A stretch of 64,000 bases of DNA, from assembly GCA_026004795.1 (NCBI GenBank), contig BPJV01000013.1, positions 1-64,000 on the forward strand, given 5' to 3'. This DNA comes from Pirellulaceae bacterium (GTDB taxonomy: Bacteria; Planctomycetota; Planctomycetia; Pirellulales; Pirellulaceae). Below, one piece after another: positions 1 through 9,591 of this stretch. Position 1 is the stretch's first letter, and every line of letters begins with the position of its first letter. The position numbers and the translations under genes are program-made. The notes below the pieces were generated by a model, which was not told where the DNA came from, made no database searches, and saw only the letters and a program-made list of their open reading frames with translations.

Positions 1-420
1 CGCGGCTGGGGCGAAGGCGTAGCTGGAGCGGAGGAGTGGTGGCTTTTTCAATACCAGCACGCATACAATACCAGCACGTTGCGCAAGCAAGTGTAGTTCT
101 TCAATACCAGCACGCTGCGCAAGCAAGTGGCGTTCGGGCCGCGAGCTGTCGAGCGACGACCATTGCGGCTTACTCGCGCAACGACGAAGTCTTGGAAATG
201 CTCAACCGATTTGGAACCATTCGCGCAGGGTTCGCCAATCCGCAAAGTTTCTGCCAAACGTATCTACGGAAATCCGGTTGCAGGAAGCTTGCCTTGGGAG
301 GCTGTTGGGGGAAAGATTGGGTGTAGAGCTCTTAGCAACCATCGGATGCTGCGAGCAGTTGAGGACAATCGTGCTGGCTCGACCGAACATGGAGGTGCGG
401 CAGGCCTGGGGATCAGGTTG
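1..420. other. Non-coding leader region with short tandem repeats
   Basis: No convincing gene is seen before the secreted protein that starts at 421. The first 130 bases hold a short tandem repeat (listed separately). The rest has only short unsupported reading frames. An open frame continuous with the 421 gene extends back to a start at 127, but that stretch does not look like a signal peptide or any protein family I know, so I treat it as untranslated. Confidence 0.5.
49..129. repeat. Short tandem repeat, period 36
   Basis: A 28-base unit beginning CAATACCAGCACG and ending GCAAGCAAGTG occurs at 66-93 and 102-129 with a single T/C difference, giving a 36-base period. A partial copy of the first 13 bases lies at 49-61. 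With only an 8-base gap between units this is not a CRISPR. It could be a dispersed intergenic repeat of this genome. Confidence 0.8.
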
Positions 421-1263
421 ATGGAACGCTCCATACGGTACCGTGTTACCACCTCGGCGATGGCTGCTGTCGCGGTTATCAGCCTCGGACTCGTATTGGC
501 TCAGCCTTTCGGGGTTCATCATGCCGAATCCGTGGGCATGGCTGTCCAACCAGCTGGACACGAGGAGAGAACAAGTGAAGAGGTAGGCGATGTGCCACAT
601 GGCTTGCCGACGGCGCAGTTTCCAGCGGATGAAGGGTTGAGTAGTCCCCAGCGCCAAGCGCCCGACGAAGCGATGTTAACGGAGGAGCTGGCACAGTTAG
701 CCGCGAAGCTTCCCCCCGTAGATCGCTTGGCTGCCGACGGGGGAGGTTTACCAGCCCCTGCATCATCGAGGCCGCGGTGGGGCTTCCGGCAATCCAATCT
801 CGATTTGTTGATCGAAAAAGGACCAGATGTCCAGCCCGGTCCTGCTGCAAGGTTGACACCACTGGAGGAGGTGGGTGGTCGAGGTTCGCCAGCGGCAGGA
901 CTGAAAGGATGGATTCCGGATCCGGACCGGCCCTTGGGATCGGCACCTGCTCCTCGTTTGACCCTCACGCGCATCCGACAGGACATGGCAACGGCGACCT
1001 GCGTGTTGCCCTCTGGCGTGGATGGAGTCGGATTGGCCTCCGGCGCGACGGGCAGTGGCGTGGTTGGGGAGGCATTGCCCAAATCGCCCGTTACACCGTC
1101 ATTCCGCGGCGCGCACCATGCCGAGTTGTTTCCGCCAACAGACGTTGCTTCGCCGCTAGAGGAACGCAGTGGCGGGGGCGGTTTGGCGGCCGGGGGTGTG
1201 GGCCGGGATCCCCAATCGATCGTGCTCCAACCGCGATTGCGGAGTACGGCTCCTCCCTTCTGA
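421..1263 (+). CDS. Putative secreted protein of unknown function
   Basis: A 280-residue reading frame. From the ATG at 421 it gives a basic N-terminus followed by a hydrophobic run (AMAAVAVISLGLVLA) that looks like a signal peptide. The remainder is rich in Pro, Gly, Ala and Ser with no recognisable domain, so it may be largely disordered. It ends 16 bases before the start of the metallopeptidase gene, which suggests co-transcription and is the best support for its being real. The frame stays open back to 127, but the upstream part lacks protein character. I do not recognise a family. Confidence 0.5.
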   Translation: MERSIRYRVTTSAMAAVAVISLGLVLAQPFGVHHAESVGMAVQPAGHEERTSEEVGDVPHGLPTAQFPADEGLSSPQRQAPDEAMLTEELAQLAAKLPPVDRLAADGGGLPAPASSRPRWGFRQSNLDLLIEKGPDVQPGPAARLTPLEEVGGRGSPAAGLKGWIPDPDRPLGSAPAPRLTLTRIRQDMATATCVLPSGVDGVGLASGATGSGVVGEALPKSPVTPSFRGAHHAELFPPTDVASPLEERSGGGGLAAGGVGRDPQSIVLQPRLRSTAPPF

Positions 1264-1279
1264 TGCTGGACATTCGGTG

Positions 1280-2674
1280 ATGGCAAAACAAGGATTCCGC
1301 CGAACATGGTCGCCCCGCCTGAGGCATGGTGGACGGCAATTTCATTGGACGAAGTCCGGGGGCGAGTTCTGCTGTGGGGCGTTTTTCAATTTGCCGGGAT
1401 GTTGGATGGTCGGCGTGCTGATGTTGGTGGCCACCAATCCATGGGCTGTTTATGCGCAGTCGTCACCAGCGGACCCCTCGGAATTCCTCCAAGTCGAGGG
1501 AGCTCATATCCGGCTGATCACCGACTTACCCCATGAAGCTGAGGCGCACGAGCTAGTGCAATGCTTTGATCTAGCGGTCGAACATTGGCGGAACCGATTC
1601 CAGGTGCCTCCGTCTCAAGTGGGCCAGTGGAAGTGCACTGCCTGTATTATGCTCGAGCGGCAGCGATTCGAGCAGGCGGGACTGATATCCACCAGCATTC
1701 CCGAGTTCCCCTATGGATTTCAATACGGCGATCAGTTGTGGGTTTCCGAGCAACCGAGCGCTTACTACCGCCGTCATTTGCTGTTGCATGAGGGCACACA
1801 CTGGTTCATGTGGCGGAAGTATGGCACGGTGGGGCCCCCTTGGTTGATGGAAGGCATGGCGGAGTGGTTGGCCACGCATCGTTGGGATCCCCGTGGTCCC
1901 ACGTTGGATTTGGGGATCATCCCTCACACCAAGAATGAAGTTCCCTATTGGGGCAGAGTAAAACTGATTCAAGACCAATTGGTCGATGGCCAGGCCCCTT
2001 CTCTTGAAACCGTCTTGCGCTACGACACGTCGGCGCACCGCCGAGTCGAAGCGTATGCCTGGAGCTGGGCAGCGGTCTTGTTTTTCGCCCACCATCCGCA
2101 AACTCGCGGGGCATTCGAACGATTACTGCGCGATGAGCTACCGCCGGGCACGGCATCGACACGGCAGTTGTTTCGGCAGTTACAGCCTCGATGGCCCGAA
2201 CTCCGCGCCGCATGGTCGGCGTGGGTAACGGAGCTCGATTACGGGGCGGACTTGTCACGCATGGCCATTTCGCTGGCACCCTGCCCACCGCTGACGACTG
2301 CTCAGCGGACAACGATCGATGCGGCAGGCGGGTGGCAGTCGGCCGGATGCTGCGTCGCTGCGGAGACGATGGTGGAAATTGTGGCCGAGGGACAATTCAC
2401 TTTGGCCGATGCCCCACGTCCCTGGTGGGCGACACCGGACGGCGTGACCCTCGAGTACTATCGTGGCCAGCCATTGGGCAAGTTGCTGCTGGTGGTGCTC
2501 GGGCCGATCGATCAAGAGCCTGCCGTCACTGAACGGCTGCGGATCATCCCAGTTGGAGGGCGGGCGACGGTCAAGCTGGAACGAGGCGGCGAGTTGTTCT
2601 TCCGTCTCAACGAGGCGACGGGCGACCTGAGCGATAACCGCGGCACGATCACCATCGACATCCGCCCGCTCTAG
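1280..2674 (+). CDS. Putative secreted zinc metallopeptidase (HEGTH, gluzincin type)
   Basis: A 464-residue protein. The sequence LLLHEGTHWFM contains an HExxH zinc site, and MEGMAEWLATH about 20 residues later supplies a plausible third-ligand glutamate, the arrangement of gluzincins (peptidase MA clan). A hydrophobic stretch ending in AVYAQ near residue 55 looks like a signal peptide after a long basic N-terminal region. The ATG at 1406 would give a cleaner signal peptide and is an alternative start; neither start has a strong ribosome site. The C-terminal third (after about residue 340) has no recognised domain. Planctomycetes encode many secreted proteins of this sort. Substrate unknown; metal-dependent proteolysis is inferred from the motif only. 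Confidence 0.75.
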   Translation: MAKQGFRRTWSPRLRHGGRQFHWTKSGGEFCCGAFFNLPGCWMVGVLMLVATNPWAVYAQSSPADPSEFLQVEGAHIRLITDLPHEAEAHELVQCFDLAVEHWRNRFQVPPSQVGQWKCTACIMLERQRFEQAGLISTSIPEFPYGFQYGDQLWVSEQPSAYYRRHLLLHEGTHWFMWRKYGTVGPPWLMEGMAEWLATHRWDPRGPTLDLGIIPHTKNEVPYWGRVKLIQDQLVDGQAPSLETVLRYDTSAHRRVEAYAWSWAAVLFFAHHPQTRGAFERLLRDELPPGTASTRQLFRQLQPRWPELRAAWSAWVTELDYGADLSRMAISLAPCPPLTTAQRTTIDAAGGWQSAGCCVAAETMVEIVAEGQFTLADAPRPWWATPDGVTLEYYRGQPLGKLLLVVLGPIDQEPAVTERLRIIPVGGRATVKLERGGELFFRLNEATGDLSDNRGTITIDIRPL

Positions 2675-2812
2675 CGTTACTTAGTCGCGCCAGGCATTCC
2701 GCGTGCCGACACCGCTGCAGTAGCCAAATTTTTTTGGCACCGGGACATCTCCTGCCAGCCGTCCCCCTTTAGCAAGGAGGGACGAGACAGCGGCGTCCAC
2801 ACACCGGCGCGG

Positions 2813-3943
2813 TCAAGCAGCGGTGGCGTTGGGTTTCTTATCTTGTGGCTCGGTGGCCTGTTTCTTCTTGTTGCGTGAATTCTCCGCGGCCCGCTGAAGC
2901 AACTCCCCAATGGCACCAATGAGCGAGACACGGATGGTATCGCGATAGATCGAATCGGGCGGAAGTCCTTCCATCAAGCGGCGGTGGGCCTTACCCAAGT
3001 TGTGATAGGGAATGCTGGGAAAAAGATGGTGGATGGCATGGTAGCGTGTCCCCACCGGTCCCCACAGTTCCGTAAACCATGGTCGGTACGGGTAATTGAC
3101 GCTGTCCAGCAGTTGCTCCTCGAAACTCAGCTCGCGTCCATCCCCCATCCAGCGATGGGCGCCCAGGGTGCGAACATTGTTAATTGTGATCAAAGTCACA
3201 CTGAGCAGATAAGCATGGACCAAGAAACCATCGATTAACTGGCCGCTCACGATCGGTGCCCGCGCCACCAAGACGATGCACCATAAGAAGCACAGTACTT
3301 CCTGGATTCGCATGATGCGCCGGGCTTTGGGCCCGAAATCGCCACGAGTGTAAAAGATGTCGACAACCATGCTGCTAGCATGCTTTTCGACCCATGCTTG
3401 AACTTGGGGAAAGAACCATCCGATGGGGGTGAGCAACGCGAACCGAATAAAGGCCGCAAAGGGAACCAACCAAGCGGCAAGAATGAATGCAATCGAGTGG
3501 GACGGCGGTCGGTGGCTCAGTTCCAAATACTCGCCATCACGGTCGGTGCCGTAATGCTTGCGGCGGTGGTGATCGACATGCGGGTAGTACAGGAACGAGG
3601 GGACGAGGAACGGAATCCCACAGAGCAGGTTCCACACGAATCGAAAGGCGCGAAACCCTTCTTTCGGCAGGTGCACCAATTCGTGGATGAACATCACCGC
3701 GCGCATGTAGAGCACGGCCACCAGGGCGAATAACCCTATCTTGGCTGCCCAAAATGCCGCGCCTGACAGCTCGGTCAATCGGCCCAGTTCCAGCATCACG
3801 TGAAACGCGACGTGACCAGTCAGCACGGTCAGCAGAAAATCGGTCCAATAGATCCACGGATTTGGTTTGGATAGGTCTTTTACCAGCGCCTTCGCCTCAC
3901 GGATGGAAAAACGAGAACGCGGTGCCGCTACTTCACTGCTCAT
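2813..3943 (-). CDS. Fatty acid desaturase family membrane protein
   Basis: A 376-residue integral membrane protein with the three histidine boxes of membrane di-iron desaturases: HELVH, HVDHHRRKH and HAIHH (in YHAIHHLFPSIPYHN). At least four hydrophobic segments surround them. The family introduces double bonds into acyl chains, or hydroxylates related lipids, using O2 and an electron donor. The start at 3943 (MSSEVAAP) is chosen because upstream in-frame sequence is not protein-like. The substrate and position specificity cannot be read from the sequence. It is transcribed in the same direction as the upstream dihydrouridine synthase but is separated by 250 bases, so it probably has its own promoter. 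Confidence 0.88.
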   Translation of the reverse strand: MSSEVAAPRSRFSIREAKALVKDLSKPNPWIYWTDFLLTVLTGHVAFHVMLELGRLTELSGAAFWAAKIGLFALVAVLYMRAVMFIHELVHLPKEGFRAFRFVWNLLCGIPFLVPSFLYYPHVDHHRRKHYGTDRDGEYLELSHRPPSHSIAFILAAWLVPFAAFIRFALLTPIGWFFPQVQAWVEKHASSMVVDIFYTRGDFGPKARRIMRIQEVLCFLWCIVLVARAPIVSGQLIDGFLVHAYLLSVTLITINNVRTLGAHRWMGDGRELSFEEQLLDSVNYPYRPWFTELWGPVGTRYHAIHHLFPSIPYHNLGKAHRRLMEGLPPDSIYRDTIRVSLIGAIGELLQRAAENSRNKKKQATEPQDKKPNATAA

Positions 3944-4193
3944 TGCTGCCAATACCAGTTTGGAAAACCGAAGAAAGTCGCTGCTAACGCTACATGATAA
4001 TCGTTCAGGGGGAAGTGTGCCGATTTTGTCTTCGGCTCTCTTCCCCACCGTTGGTTGATCGGGGGGGGGTACACCTATTGTTCCCATCGGTTCGACATGA
4101 GCCCCTACAATCGTTGGAAATCGGATTCGGGAGCAATTCCGCCTGATTAGGACGGTTGTTTTTCGACTGTACGCAATCGGCGTGCCCATCCCT

Positions 4194-5300
4194 TCAGCAC
4201 TGTGGCGAGCCTGCGAGGTCCGGTTCAGTAGGGAAGTACTGGGCGACGACATCGAAAAACTCCTGCCGCGTGGAGACGCGCGCAACGTGCGAGCGGAAGT
4301 GGCGTGCACCGTGTTTGCCCTGGGCGTAGCAACAGGCGTATTTGCGCATCAGTTGCACTCCTTTCTCCTCGCCGAAACGTTCGACGACCAGTTCGAAGTG
4401 CCGCATCATGCATTCCTTCTGCTCTTCCAAGGTTGGCTCGGGAGGGATTGGCTCCCCGCGCAACGCAGCTGCGGCTTGGGCAAACAACCACGGTCGTCCC
4501 AGGGCGGCGCGGGCGATCATCACGCCGTCAACGCCGTAAGCCGCGAAGGCGTGGACGACCTTTTGTGGACTGTCCAAATCTCCGTTGCCGATCAGGGGGA
4601 TCGACTTCAGGTGCGACTTGATCTCGGCAATGCGGTCCCAGTCCGCGTGGCCTCGAAAGTACTCCTCAGCGGTGCGTCCGTGAACGGTCAGGGCGGCAGC
4701 TCCCGCCTCCTCGACGACGCGTGCGATTTCACAGGCATTGATGTTCTTGCGCGTGCATCCCAACCGAATCTTCGCCGTCACTGGCGTGGGATGGCATGCT
4801 TCCACCAGGCGGCTAATGATGGCGTGCATGCGCGGTGGATCTTTCAGCAGGTAGGAGCCGCTGTGGGCCCGCTCAGTGACTTGTTTGACGGGGCACCCGA
4901 AATTGATATCGACGACACTGACGTTGAATTCCTCTACCAAGCGGCGTCCGACCTTGGCCATGGTTTCTGGATCGTTATCCCAGATTTGCACTGCCAGGGG
5001 CCGAGCTTCATCGCGCACTCCCCACAGGCGGTCCGGGTGTTCAGCCTTCTGGGATTCCATCCACACGAATCCGCGAGCGTTCACCATCTCAGTGGCTTGT
5101 AGACCGACGCCGCCGTATTCGCGGACAACTTGTCGGTAGGCGTAGTTGGTAAAACCCGCCATGGGAGCTTGCAAAATGGGAGGATCCACCACCAGCGGCC
5201 CGATTCTCAGAGGCCGGACGTCAATGGCTGGAAGACTTGATGAATCGTTCCCCCGGTACCTGTCGTCGGGAGCGATGGTCAAGGTCGATCGGTTCACCAT
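4194..5300 (-). CDS. dusB: tRNA-dihydrouridine synthase, DusB-like
   Basis: A 368-residue FMN-dependent TIM-barrel enzyme that reduces specific uridines in the tRNA D-loop. Visible signatures are APMAGFTNYAYR near the start, the catalytic cysteine in INFGCPVKQV, TAKIRLG, LTVHGRTAEEYFRG and the FMN phosphate-binding segment IGNGDLDSP followed by GVDGVMIARAALGRPW. Length and motif order fit bacterial DusB. The ATG at 5300 gives about 26 extra N-terminal residues before the barrel. The specific subfamily (B rather than A or C) is inferred from the motif pattern. Confidence 0.93.
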   Translation of the reverse strand: MVNRSTLTIAPDDRYRGNDSSSLPAIDVRPLRIGPLVVDPPILQAPMAGFTNYAYRQVVREYGGVGLQATEMVNARGFVWMESQKAEHPDRLWGVRDEARPLAVQIWDNDPETMAKVGRRLVEEFNVSVVDINFGCPVKQVTERAHSGSYLLKDPPRMHAIISRLVEACHPTPVTAKIRLGCTRKNINACEIARVVEEAGAAALTVHGRTAEEYFRGHADWDRIAEIKSHLKSIPLIGNGDLDSPQKVVHAFAAYGVDGVMIARAALGRPWLFAQAAAALRGEPIPPEPTLEEQKECMMRHFELVVERFGEEKGVQLMRKYACCYAQGKHGARHFRSHVARVSTRQEFFDVVAQYFPTEPDLAGSPQC

Positions 5301-6028
5301 AGTAGGGTCGCCCAGTTTCGGTGGTCAGCAAGTAGCGAAGTGTTGCTCACGTTCAGCGATGTTCCTTGAGGTGGACGGGTTACGCGTTGTCCCTGAGTAG
5401 ACTGTTGTCCCTCCGCCAATGGACGGTTGTCACCGTTCCCGGGGGTTGGATTTCGTGGATGCGGTGGTCGTGTCGCGTGGTGCGCCGAACGAATGGTCAT
5501 CATCAATACAACCCCTCTTAATCAATGTAAACGGTCTGGCACCGTGGGGAAGGCAAGTTGGTATGCCGGCGGCCGGAAACTCCTCAACTACCGGATTCGG
5601 AGTGGGCCGAGCCAACCCTCATGATGCTCATCGGTGGGCGACCTCATGGCGGTTGGTCCGGCGGGATGGGGGCTGTACGGAGGATGGAGCTTGGCAGGGC
5701 AACCGCCCCGGAGCGAAGGGGGATCATGGGACGCGACGCGCTTCGATTGGCGCTGACGCGATGCGGCCGATCGACCGAAGCGACACGGTCCTGACTGGCC
5801 TTGCCGAGCAGGCGATCGGATGTGGAATCGGCGGGAGGCCCCCACCTCCCCGTGGTTCCTCCACCTGCGTTATGCTTGCCAAATTCCAGCCGACCGAAAG
5901 CAAAAAAATCAGCCTAGGGTTCGACCGGGCAAGTTGCTAAGATGCTGAGGTACGTTCGCGATGCCACGAACGGTGGAACCGTTGATACGAATCGGTGATC
6001 GTTTTCCCCAGCGTCATGGAAGATGCTC
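5301..6028. other. Intergenic region, nothing recognised
   Basis: A gap of about 730 bases between divergently transcribed genes. The frames here are low-quality and lack hydrophobic patterning or known motifs. It must hold the promoters of both flanking genes, but I cannot point to a convincing -35/-10 pair. Confidence 0.5.
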
Positions 6029-7096
6029 ATGAATGGTTACGTCCGAAGATTGATGGCACTTGGTGTATGCGGCATGCTGGCTAGCGGAGTTTTTGCCCAA
6101 TCTCCTGGGCAGCCAACAAGCACGACAGGCCGTGCTCCGACCTTACGTCAAGCCGTGGAGCAGCGCGTGCAGCAGCAGGGGGGACAGCCGGTCGAGGTGA
6201 TCGACCCTCAGGCAGCGGTCAATGCGGGTGTCGCCCAGACGCCAGAACCTCCGTTTGCTCCCCTGACGGAAGCGGAACAAAAGTTTCTCGATCAAGTACT
6301 CGACGTCTGGGAACAGCGGACGGCCAAGATCACCCATTACGAATGCGAGTTCGTGCGCTGGCAATACGACAGCCAGCCGGAAGCAGAGACCATCGCCAAA
6401 GGGGTGATCAAGTACATGAAACCTGATAAAGGCCTGTTCCGCGTCGATCAATTGTTGGCCATCGCCCAGCGCAGTCCTCAACCGGAGTACCGCGTCGATC
6501 CGAACAACCAGTTTGGCGAGTACTGGATCTGCGATGGCCAGTGGGTGCACATTCTTGACCGGAACAACAAGAAGGCGGAACGGATTGAGTTGCCACCGTC
6601 GATGCGCGGTCAAGGGATCTATCGCAGTCCGTTGCCTTTTGTGTTTGGCGTGAAGGCGACTGAGTTGAAGGAGCGTTACTGGATGCGTCCGATCACACCT
6701 CCGGCCGGTGACGACAGTGTGTGGTTGGAGGCATGGCCCAAGCGGGCTGACGACGCAGGCAACTATTCTCGCGTGCAAATCGTTCTCGATCGCAAGGACA
6801 TCTTGCCCAGCGCGCTGATCGTATTCCTGCCCAACTGGGACCCAGCAACAGGCAAGCGTCCACGGGAAGTGTACGAATTCAAGAATCGCAAGGACAGCAT
6901 CGGGCTGCTCGACCAGGTCAAACAGACCTTATTCCGGCAAGAGTTCATCAACACCAAGCTCCCGTCGGACTGGAATGTCATTGAACAGCCGTACACACCG
7001 CCGCAGGACGCGGCGGTTCAGGGGCAAGGAAGCCCCACTTTTACTCCTCCGTCTCGAGTTGCCCAACCGGGACCGACATCGCCATCGATTCGTTGA
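6029..7096 (+). CDS. Planctomycete TIGR03009-type secreted protein
   Basis: A 355-residue protein with an N-terminal signal peptide (LMALGVCGMLASGVFAQ). The central part, with YECEFVRWQYD, GVIKYMKPDKGLFRVDQL, YWICDGQWVHILDRNNKKAE and LFVFGVKA-like PFVFGVKATELKERYW, matches the pattern of the planctomycete TIGR03009 domain, which appears related to LolA/LolB-type lipoprotein carriers. The C-terminal 35 residues are Pro/Gly/Gln-rich. The start at 6029 is preferred over 6023 because GGAAG sits 6-10 bases upstream. The role is unknown; the LolA-like beta fold suggests binding of a hydrophobic ligand in the periplasm, which is inference. Confidence 0.8.
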   Translation: MNGYVRRLMALGVCGMLASGVFAQSPGQPTSTTGRAPTLRQAVEQRVQQQGGQPVEVIDPQAAVNAGVAQTPEPPFAPLTEAEQKFLDQVLDVWEQRTAKITHYECEFVRWQYDSQPEAETIAKGVIKYMKPDKGLFRVDQLLAIAQRSPQPEYRVDPNNQFGEYWICDGQWVHILDRNNKKAERIELPPSMRGQGIYRSPLPFVFGVKATELKERYWMRPITPPAGDDSVWLEAWPKRADDAGNYSRVQIVLDRKDILPSALIVFLPNWDPATGKRPREVYEFKNRKDSIGLLDQVKQTLFRQEFINTKLPSDWNVIEQPYTPPQDAAVQGQGSPTFTPPSRVAQPGPTSPSIR

Positions 7097-7122
7097 TGGC
7101 TGTTGAACGGTCGGCGACCGCT

Positions 7123-7827
7123 TCAGCAAAGACGCGTCAAATCCCGCAGCGCCACCGGTTCGCGGGAGGCGAAGGGTTCCCCGTAGCGCGTGCCGATCAT
7201 CTTGCCCCAGTAAGCGGCCTCGTCCCGCAAGCGCTCGAGAAACGACGGGGCGAGGTGCTCGCGTCCGACAAGGAATTGACTCGCATAACAGGCGATGGCT
7301 GCTTCCTTCGTCTCCCATTGATCACTGATGTCGACCACGAACGCTGGTTGGGCCACATGCCGTAGATGCACGCAGTAGTAGTAGAAAATGCGTTCCGGGT
7401 GAAACGGCTCTCCGGCCATGTCCGTCTTGGTTAGCTTCGCCCAGAATCGCGCCGCCTCAATCAACTGCGTCGCCGCGACATGATCCGGATGCGCATCCTC
7501 CCAATAGGGGGCGAACAACCAACGCGGGCGCACCCGACGAAAAACTTCTGCCAATCGCCGCCGCGCTTCCAATGTGGCTTCCAGACTTCGGTTAGGCAAC
7601 CCGAGATTCTCTCGCCAGGAAACGTTCAACAGCCGGCTTGCGGCGTCGGTTTCTTGACGTCGTCGCTCAGGCGTGCCATGCGGCGTCGGTTCGCCGCTGG
7701 TCAAGTCCAGGATCCCTACCTTCCAACCGAGAGCGATCATTTTGGCGATGGTGCCGCCGGCCCCCAATTCCGCATCGTCAGGGTGCGGGGCAATGACCAG
7801 CATATCCATACCATGGCGTGCTTCCAT
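7123..7827 (-). CDS. PIG-L/LmbE family deacetylase, BshB1-like
   Basis: A 234-residue zinc-dependent N-deacetylase. The N-terminus carries the metal motif APHPDDAELGAGG, and a second metal site is in EDAHPDHVAA. The pattern DLTSGEPTPHGTPERR followed by LGLPNRSL resembles BshB1, which deacetylates GlcNAc-malate in bacillithiol synthesis, so that is the best guess; no other bsh gene is in the window. The ATG at 7827 overlaps the TGA of the upstream beta-propeller gene (TGATG), with AAGG six bases before it, so translational coupling is likely. A general LmbE-type sugar deacetylase is the alternative. Confidence 0.85.
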   Translation of the reverse strand: MEARHGMDMLVIAPHPDDAELGAGGTIAKMIALGWKVGILDLTSGEPTPHGTPERRRQETDAASRLLNVSWRENLGLPNRSLEATLEARRRLAEVFRRVRPRWLFAPYWEDAHPDHVAATQLIEAARFWAKLTKTDMAGEPFHPERIFYYYCVHLRHVAQPAFVVDISDQWETKEAAIACYASQFLVGREHLAPSFLERLRDEAAYWGKMIGTRYGEPFASREPVALRDLTRLC

Positions 7828-9578
7828 CAAACACCTTCTTTCATTACCGTCGAGCGGCCAGGTTCTCCCTCTGGATCTTTCTCAGCATCTCCCGATTGCT
7901 CATCGACCACGGGCAACAACACACAGGCCGCTTCGTCGGAGTTGCGCATCAACAGTCGGTTCTTCGACAAGGAAAGAGTATTCCAGGTCACGCCGTCGAT
8001 GACGGGGACCCGCCCCAGCTCCACGTACCCCTGCGGATCGGCGGGCACGAGGGCCAAGGAGCCGTCTTCCGCCGAAATCAACAGTTTGTCCCGCACCAGC
8101 AACAGTTGGCCTTGGCGATAACGTCCACGTTTCCACATGCGTCGCCCGGTGGAGAGGTCGACGCATTCCAGGATGCCATCACTCAGCCCGTAGGCGAAGC
8201 CGTCGCGGACGACCGCGGACGTAAACTTGGTCTTCAGCACGCTGGATTCGGCCCAAATCTCGTTAACCATCCATTGTTCCCCCTCGCGGTGCACCTCGAT
8301 CAACTTGGCCCCGGTTCCGTATCCCTTGGAAAGTAGGATACGGTTGGGACCGACGAAAATCGGCTGCGAGCAACTGGCACTGGCATTGCTCTTCCCCGGC
8401 CAGGGAGTGGACCACAGCAGTTCTCCGGAATCGGGGGCGTAGGCTCCCAGTTTCGATTCGGAGATCAACAGAATCTGGGGTTGCCCTTCGATGGTGGCCA
8501 GCGTCGGCGAGGAGTAACTGATCTGATCGTCGCCGCCTCGCCACAATGGCTCTCCAGTGCGGGCATCAAAGGCGATCAATGTCGCGAGGGCGGGGCCGGC
8601 CCCGCCCAATGGAATCACCACACGATCGGCGAAGACCAAGGGAGAAGCGGCTCGTCCCCAGGCAACGTGTTGCTCAAACTCCTCCTGAGTACACTCCGCC
8701 AATCGCAACAGATCTTGACTCCACAGTCGCTGCCCCGACCGCAAGTCGAGACAAACCAGCTCGCCAACCGCAGAACAGGCAAAGACACGTCCCGCGTCGA
8801 TCGTCGGTGTACTACGCGGACCAGTCCCCCCCATGATATTGAAATGCTTGGCAGCGATCGCGTACGACCACAGCAACGTTCCATCGCCGATACGGTAGGC
8901 GCTCACCCATTCCTCCTCGCCGCGCTGCTCCATCGTCACGGCGACTTCTCCTTGCGTGGCATAGGCGCTCCAGCCATCCCCGATCGGCTGCTTCCACAGA
9001 ATCTCCGGGGGATGCGCTTGCCAGTCGGGATTGATCGCTACCGCTTCGATTACCCCATTGCGGTGCGGCCCCAGGAACTGAGGGAAATCGAAACTCGTAG
9101 GAGCAAATAACGCCTCATCTGGGACCTGCGCTGGAGCTGCCGATTCGTCCGGTAGTGGAGGCGTTTTCTGCCAGCGGGGCAGAAAGATGGGACGGAGTTC
9201 ACCATCGACGCGTTCAAAACGGAATAGAGCCGCAAAGCCAACTCCGGCAGCGATGGGGACCCAGAATACCACTCGCGCCCAGCGCCGACTGTGGGGATAG
9301 GTTTTCAGCGCCGCCACACTGGCCAACCAACCGATAATGGCCAAGATCAACGTCACGACGTTAGCCACCGCAAAATCAATGTCCGGAGCCATGTTCCGGA
9401 CCAGCGGAATGGAGATCAAGACGGTCAGCACGATCGCCAAGAAAAGACGTCGCTGGCGAAATACTCTACGCGGTGCGCCAGCAGGCGTGTCCGGGGAGCG
9501 ATCACTGGGGGGCATTTCGGTGATATTCATCCTCTTATCCTCATCCCCGTACTTCTGGCGGTTCCTCTCTGGTAGCAT
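7827..9578 (-). CDS. PQQ-type beta-propeller repeat membrane protein
   Basis: A 583-residue protein. Three hydrophobic segments occupy about residues 45-125, followed by an extracytoplasmic domain beginning FPQFLGPHRNGV. The domain contains repeated blades of the form GELVCLDLRSGQRLWSQ, LIAFDARTGEPLWRG, LGAYAPDSGELLWSTPW and LECVDLSTGRRMWKRG, typical of PQQ_2 beta-propellers. Such planctomycete proteins generally lack evidence for PQQ catalysis and may be scaffolds. The ATG at 9578 is chosen because AAGGAG lies at the right distance (see separate entry); the ATG at 9530 has none. Its stop overlaps the start of the deacetylase gene. Confidence 0.85.
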   Translation of the reverse strand: MLPERNRQKYGDEDKRMNITEMPPSDRSPDTPAGAPRRVFRQRRLFLAIVLTVLISIPLVRNMAPDIDFAVANVVTLILAIIGWLASVAALKTYPHSRRWARVVFWVPIAAGVGFAALFRFERVDGELRPIFLPRWQKTPPLPDESAAPAQVPDEALFAPTSFDFPQFLGPHRNGVIEAVAINPDWQAHPPEILWKQPIGDGWSAYATQGEVAVTMEQRGEEEWVSAYRIGDGTLLWSYAIAAKHFNIMGGTGPRSTPTIDAGRVFACSAVGELVCLDLRSGQRLWSQDLLRLAECTQEEFEQHVAWGRAASPLVFADRVVIPLGGAGPALATLIAFDARTGEPLWRGGDDQISYSSPTLATIEGQPQILLISESKLGAYAPDSGELLWSTPWPGKSNASASCSQPIFVGPNRILLSKGYGTGAKLIEVHREGEQWMVNEIWAESSVLKTKFTSAVVRDGFAYGLSDGILECVDLSTGRRMWKRGRYRQGQLLLVRDKLLISAEDGSLALVPADPQGYVELGRVPVIDGVTWNTLSLSKNRLLMRNSDEAACVLLPVVDEQSGDAEKDPEGEPGRSTVMKEGV

Positions 9579-9585
9579 GGCCTAG

Positions 9586-9591
9586 CTCCTT
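9586..9591 (-). promoter_or_regulatory. Ribosome binding site deciding the propeller gene start
   Basis: Minus-strand AAGGAG, seven bases upstream of the ATG at 9578. It favours this start over the downstream in-frame ATG at 9530. Confidence 0.75.

Noticed and set aside
49..129. Possible CRISPR array
   Set aside because: Units are near-identical with only about 8 bases between them, no spacers of 30 bases or more, and no cas genes in the window.
2755..2785. Hairpin GTCCCCCTTT/AGGAGGGAC as a terminator between convergent genes
   Set aside because: The stem has mismatches and no T-run follows on either strand, so it was not annotated.
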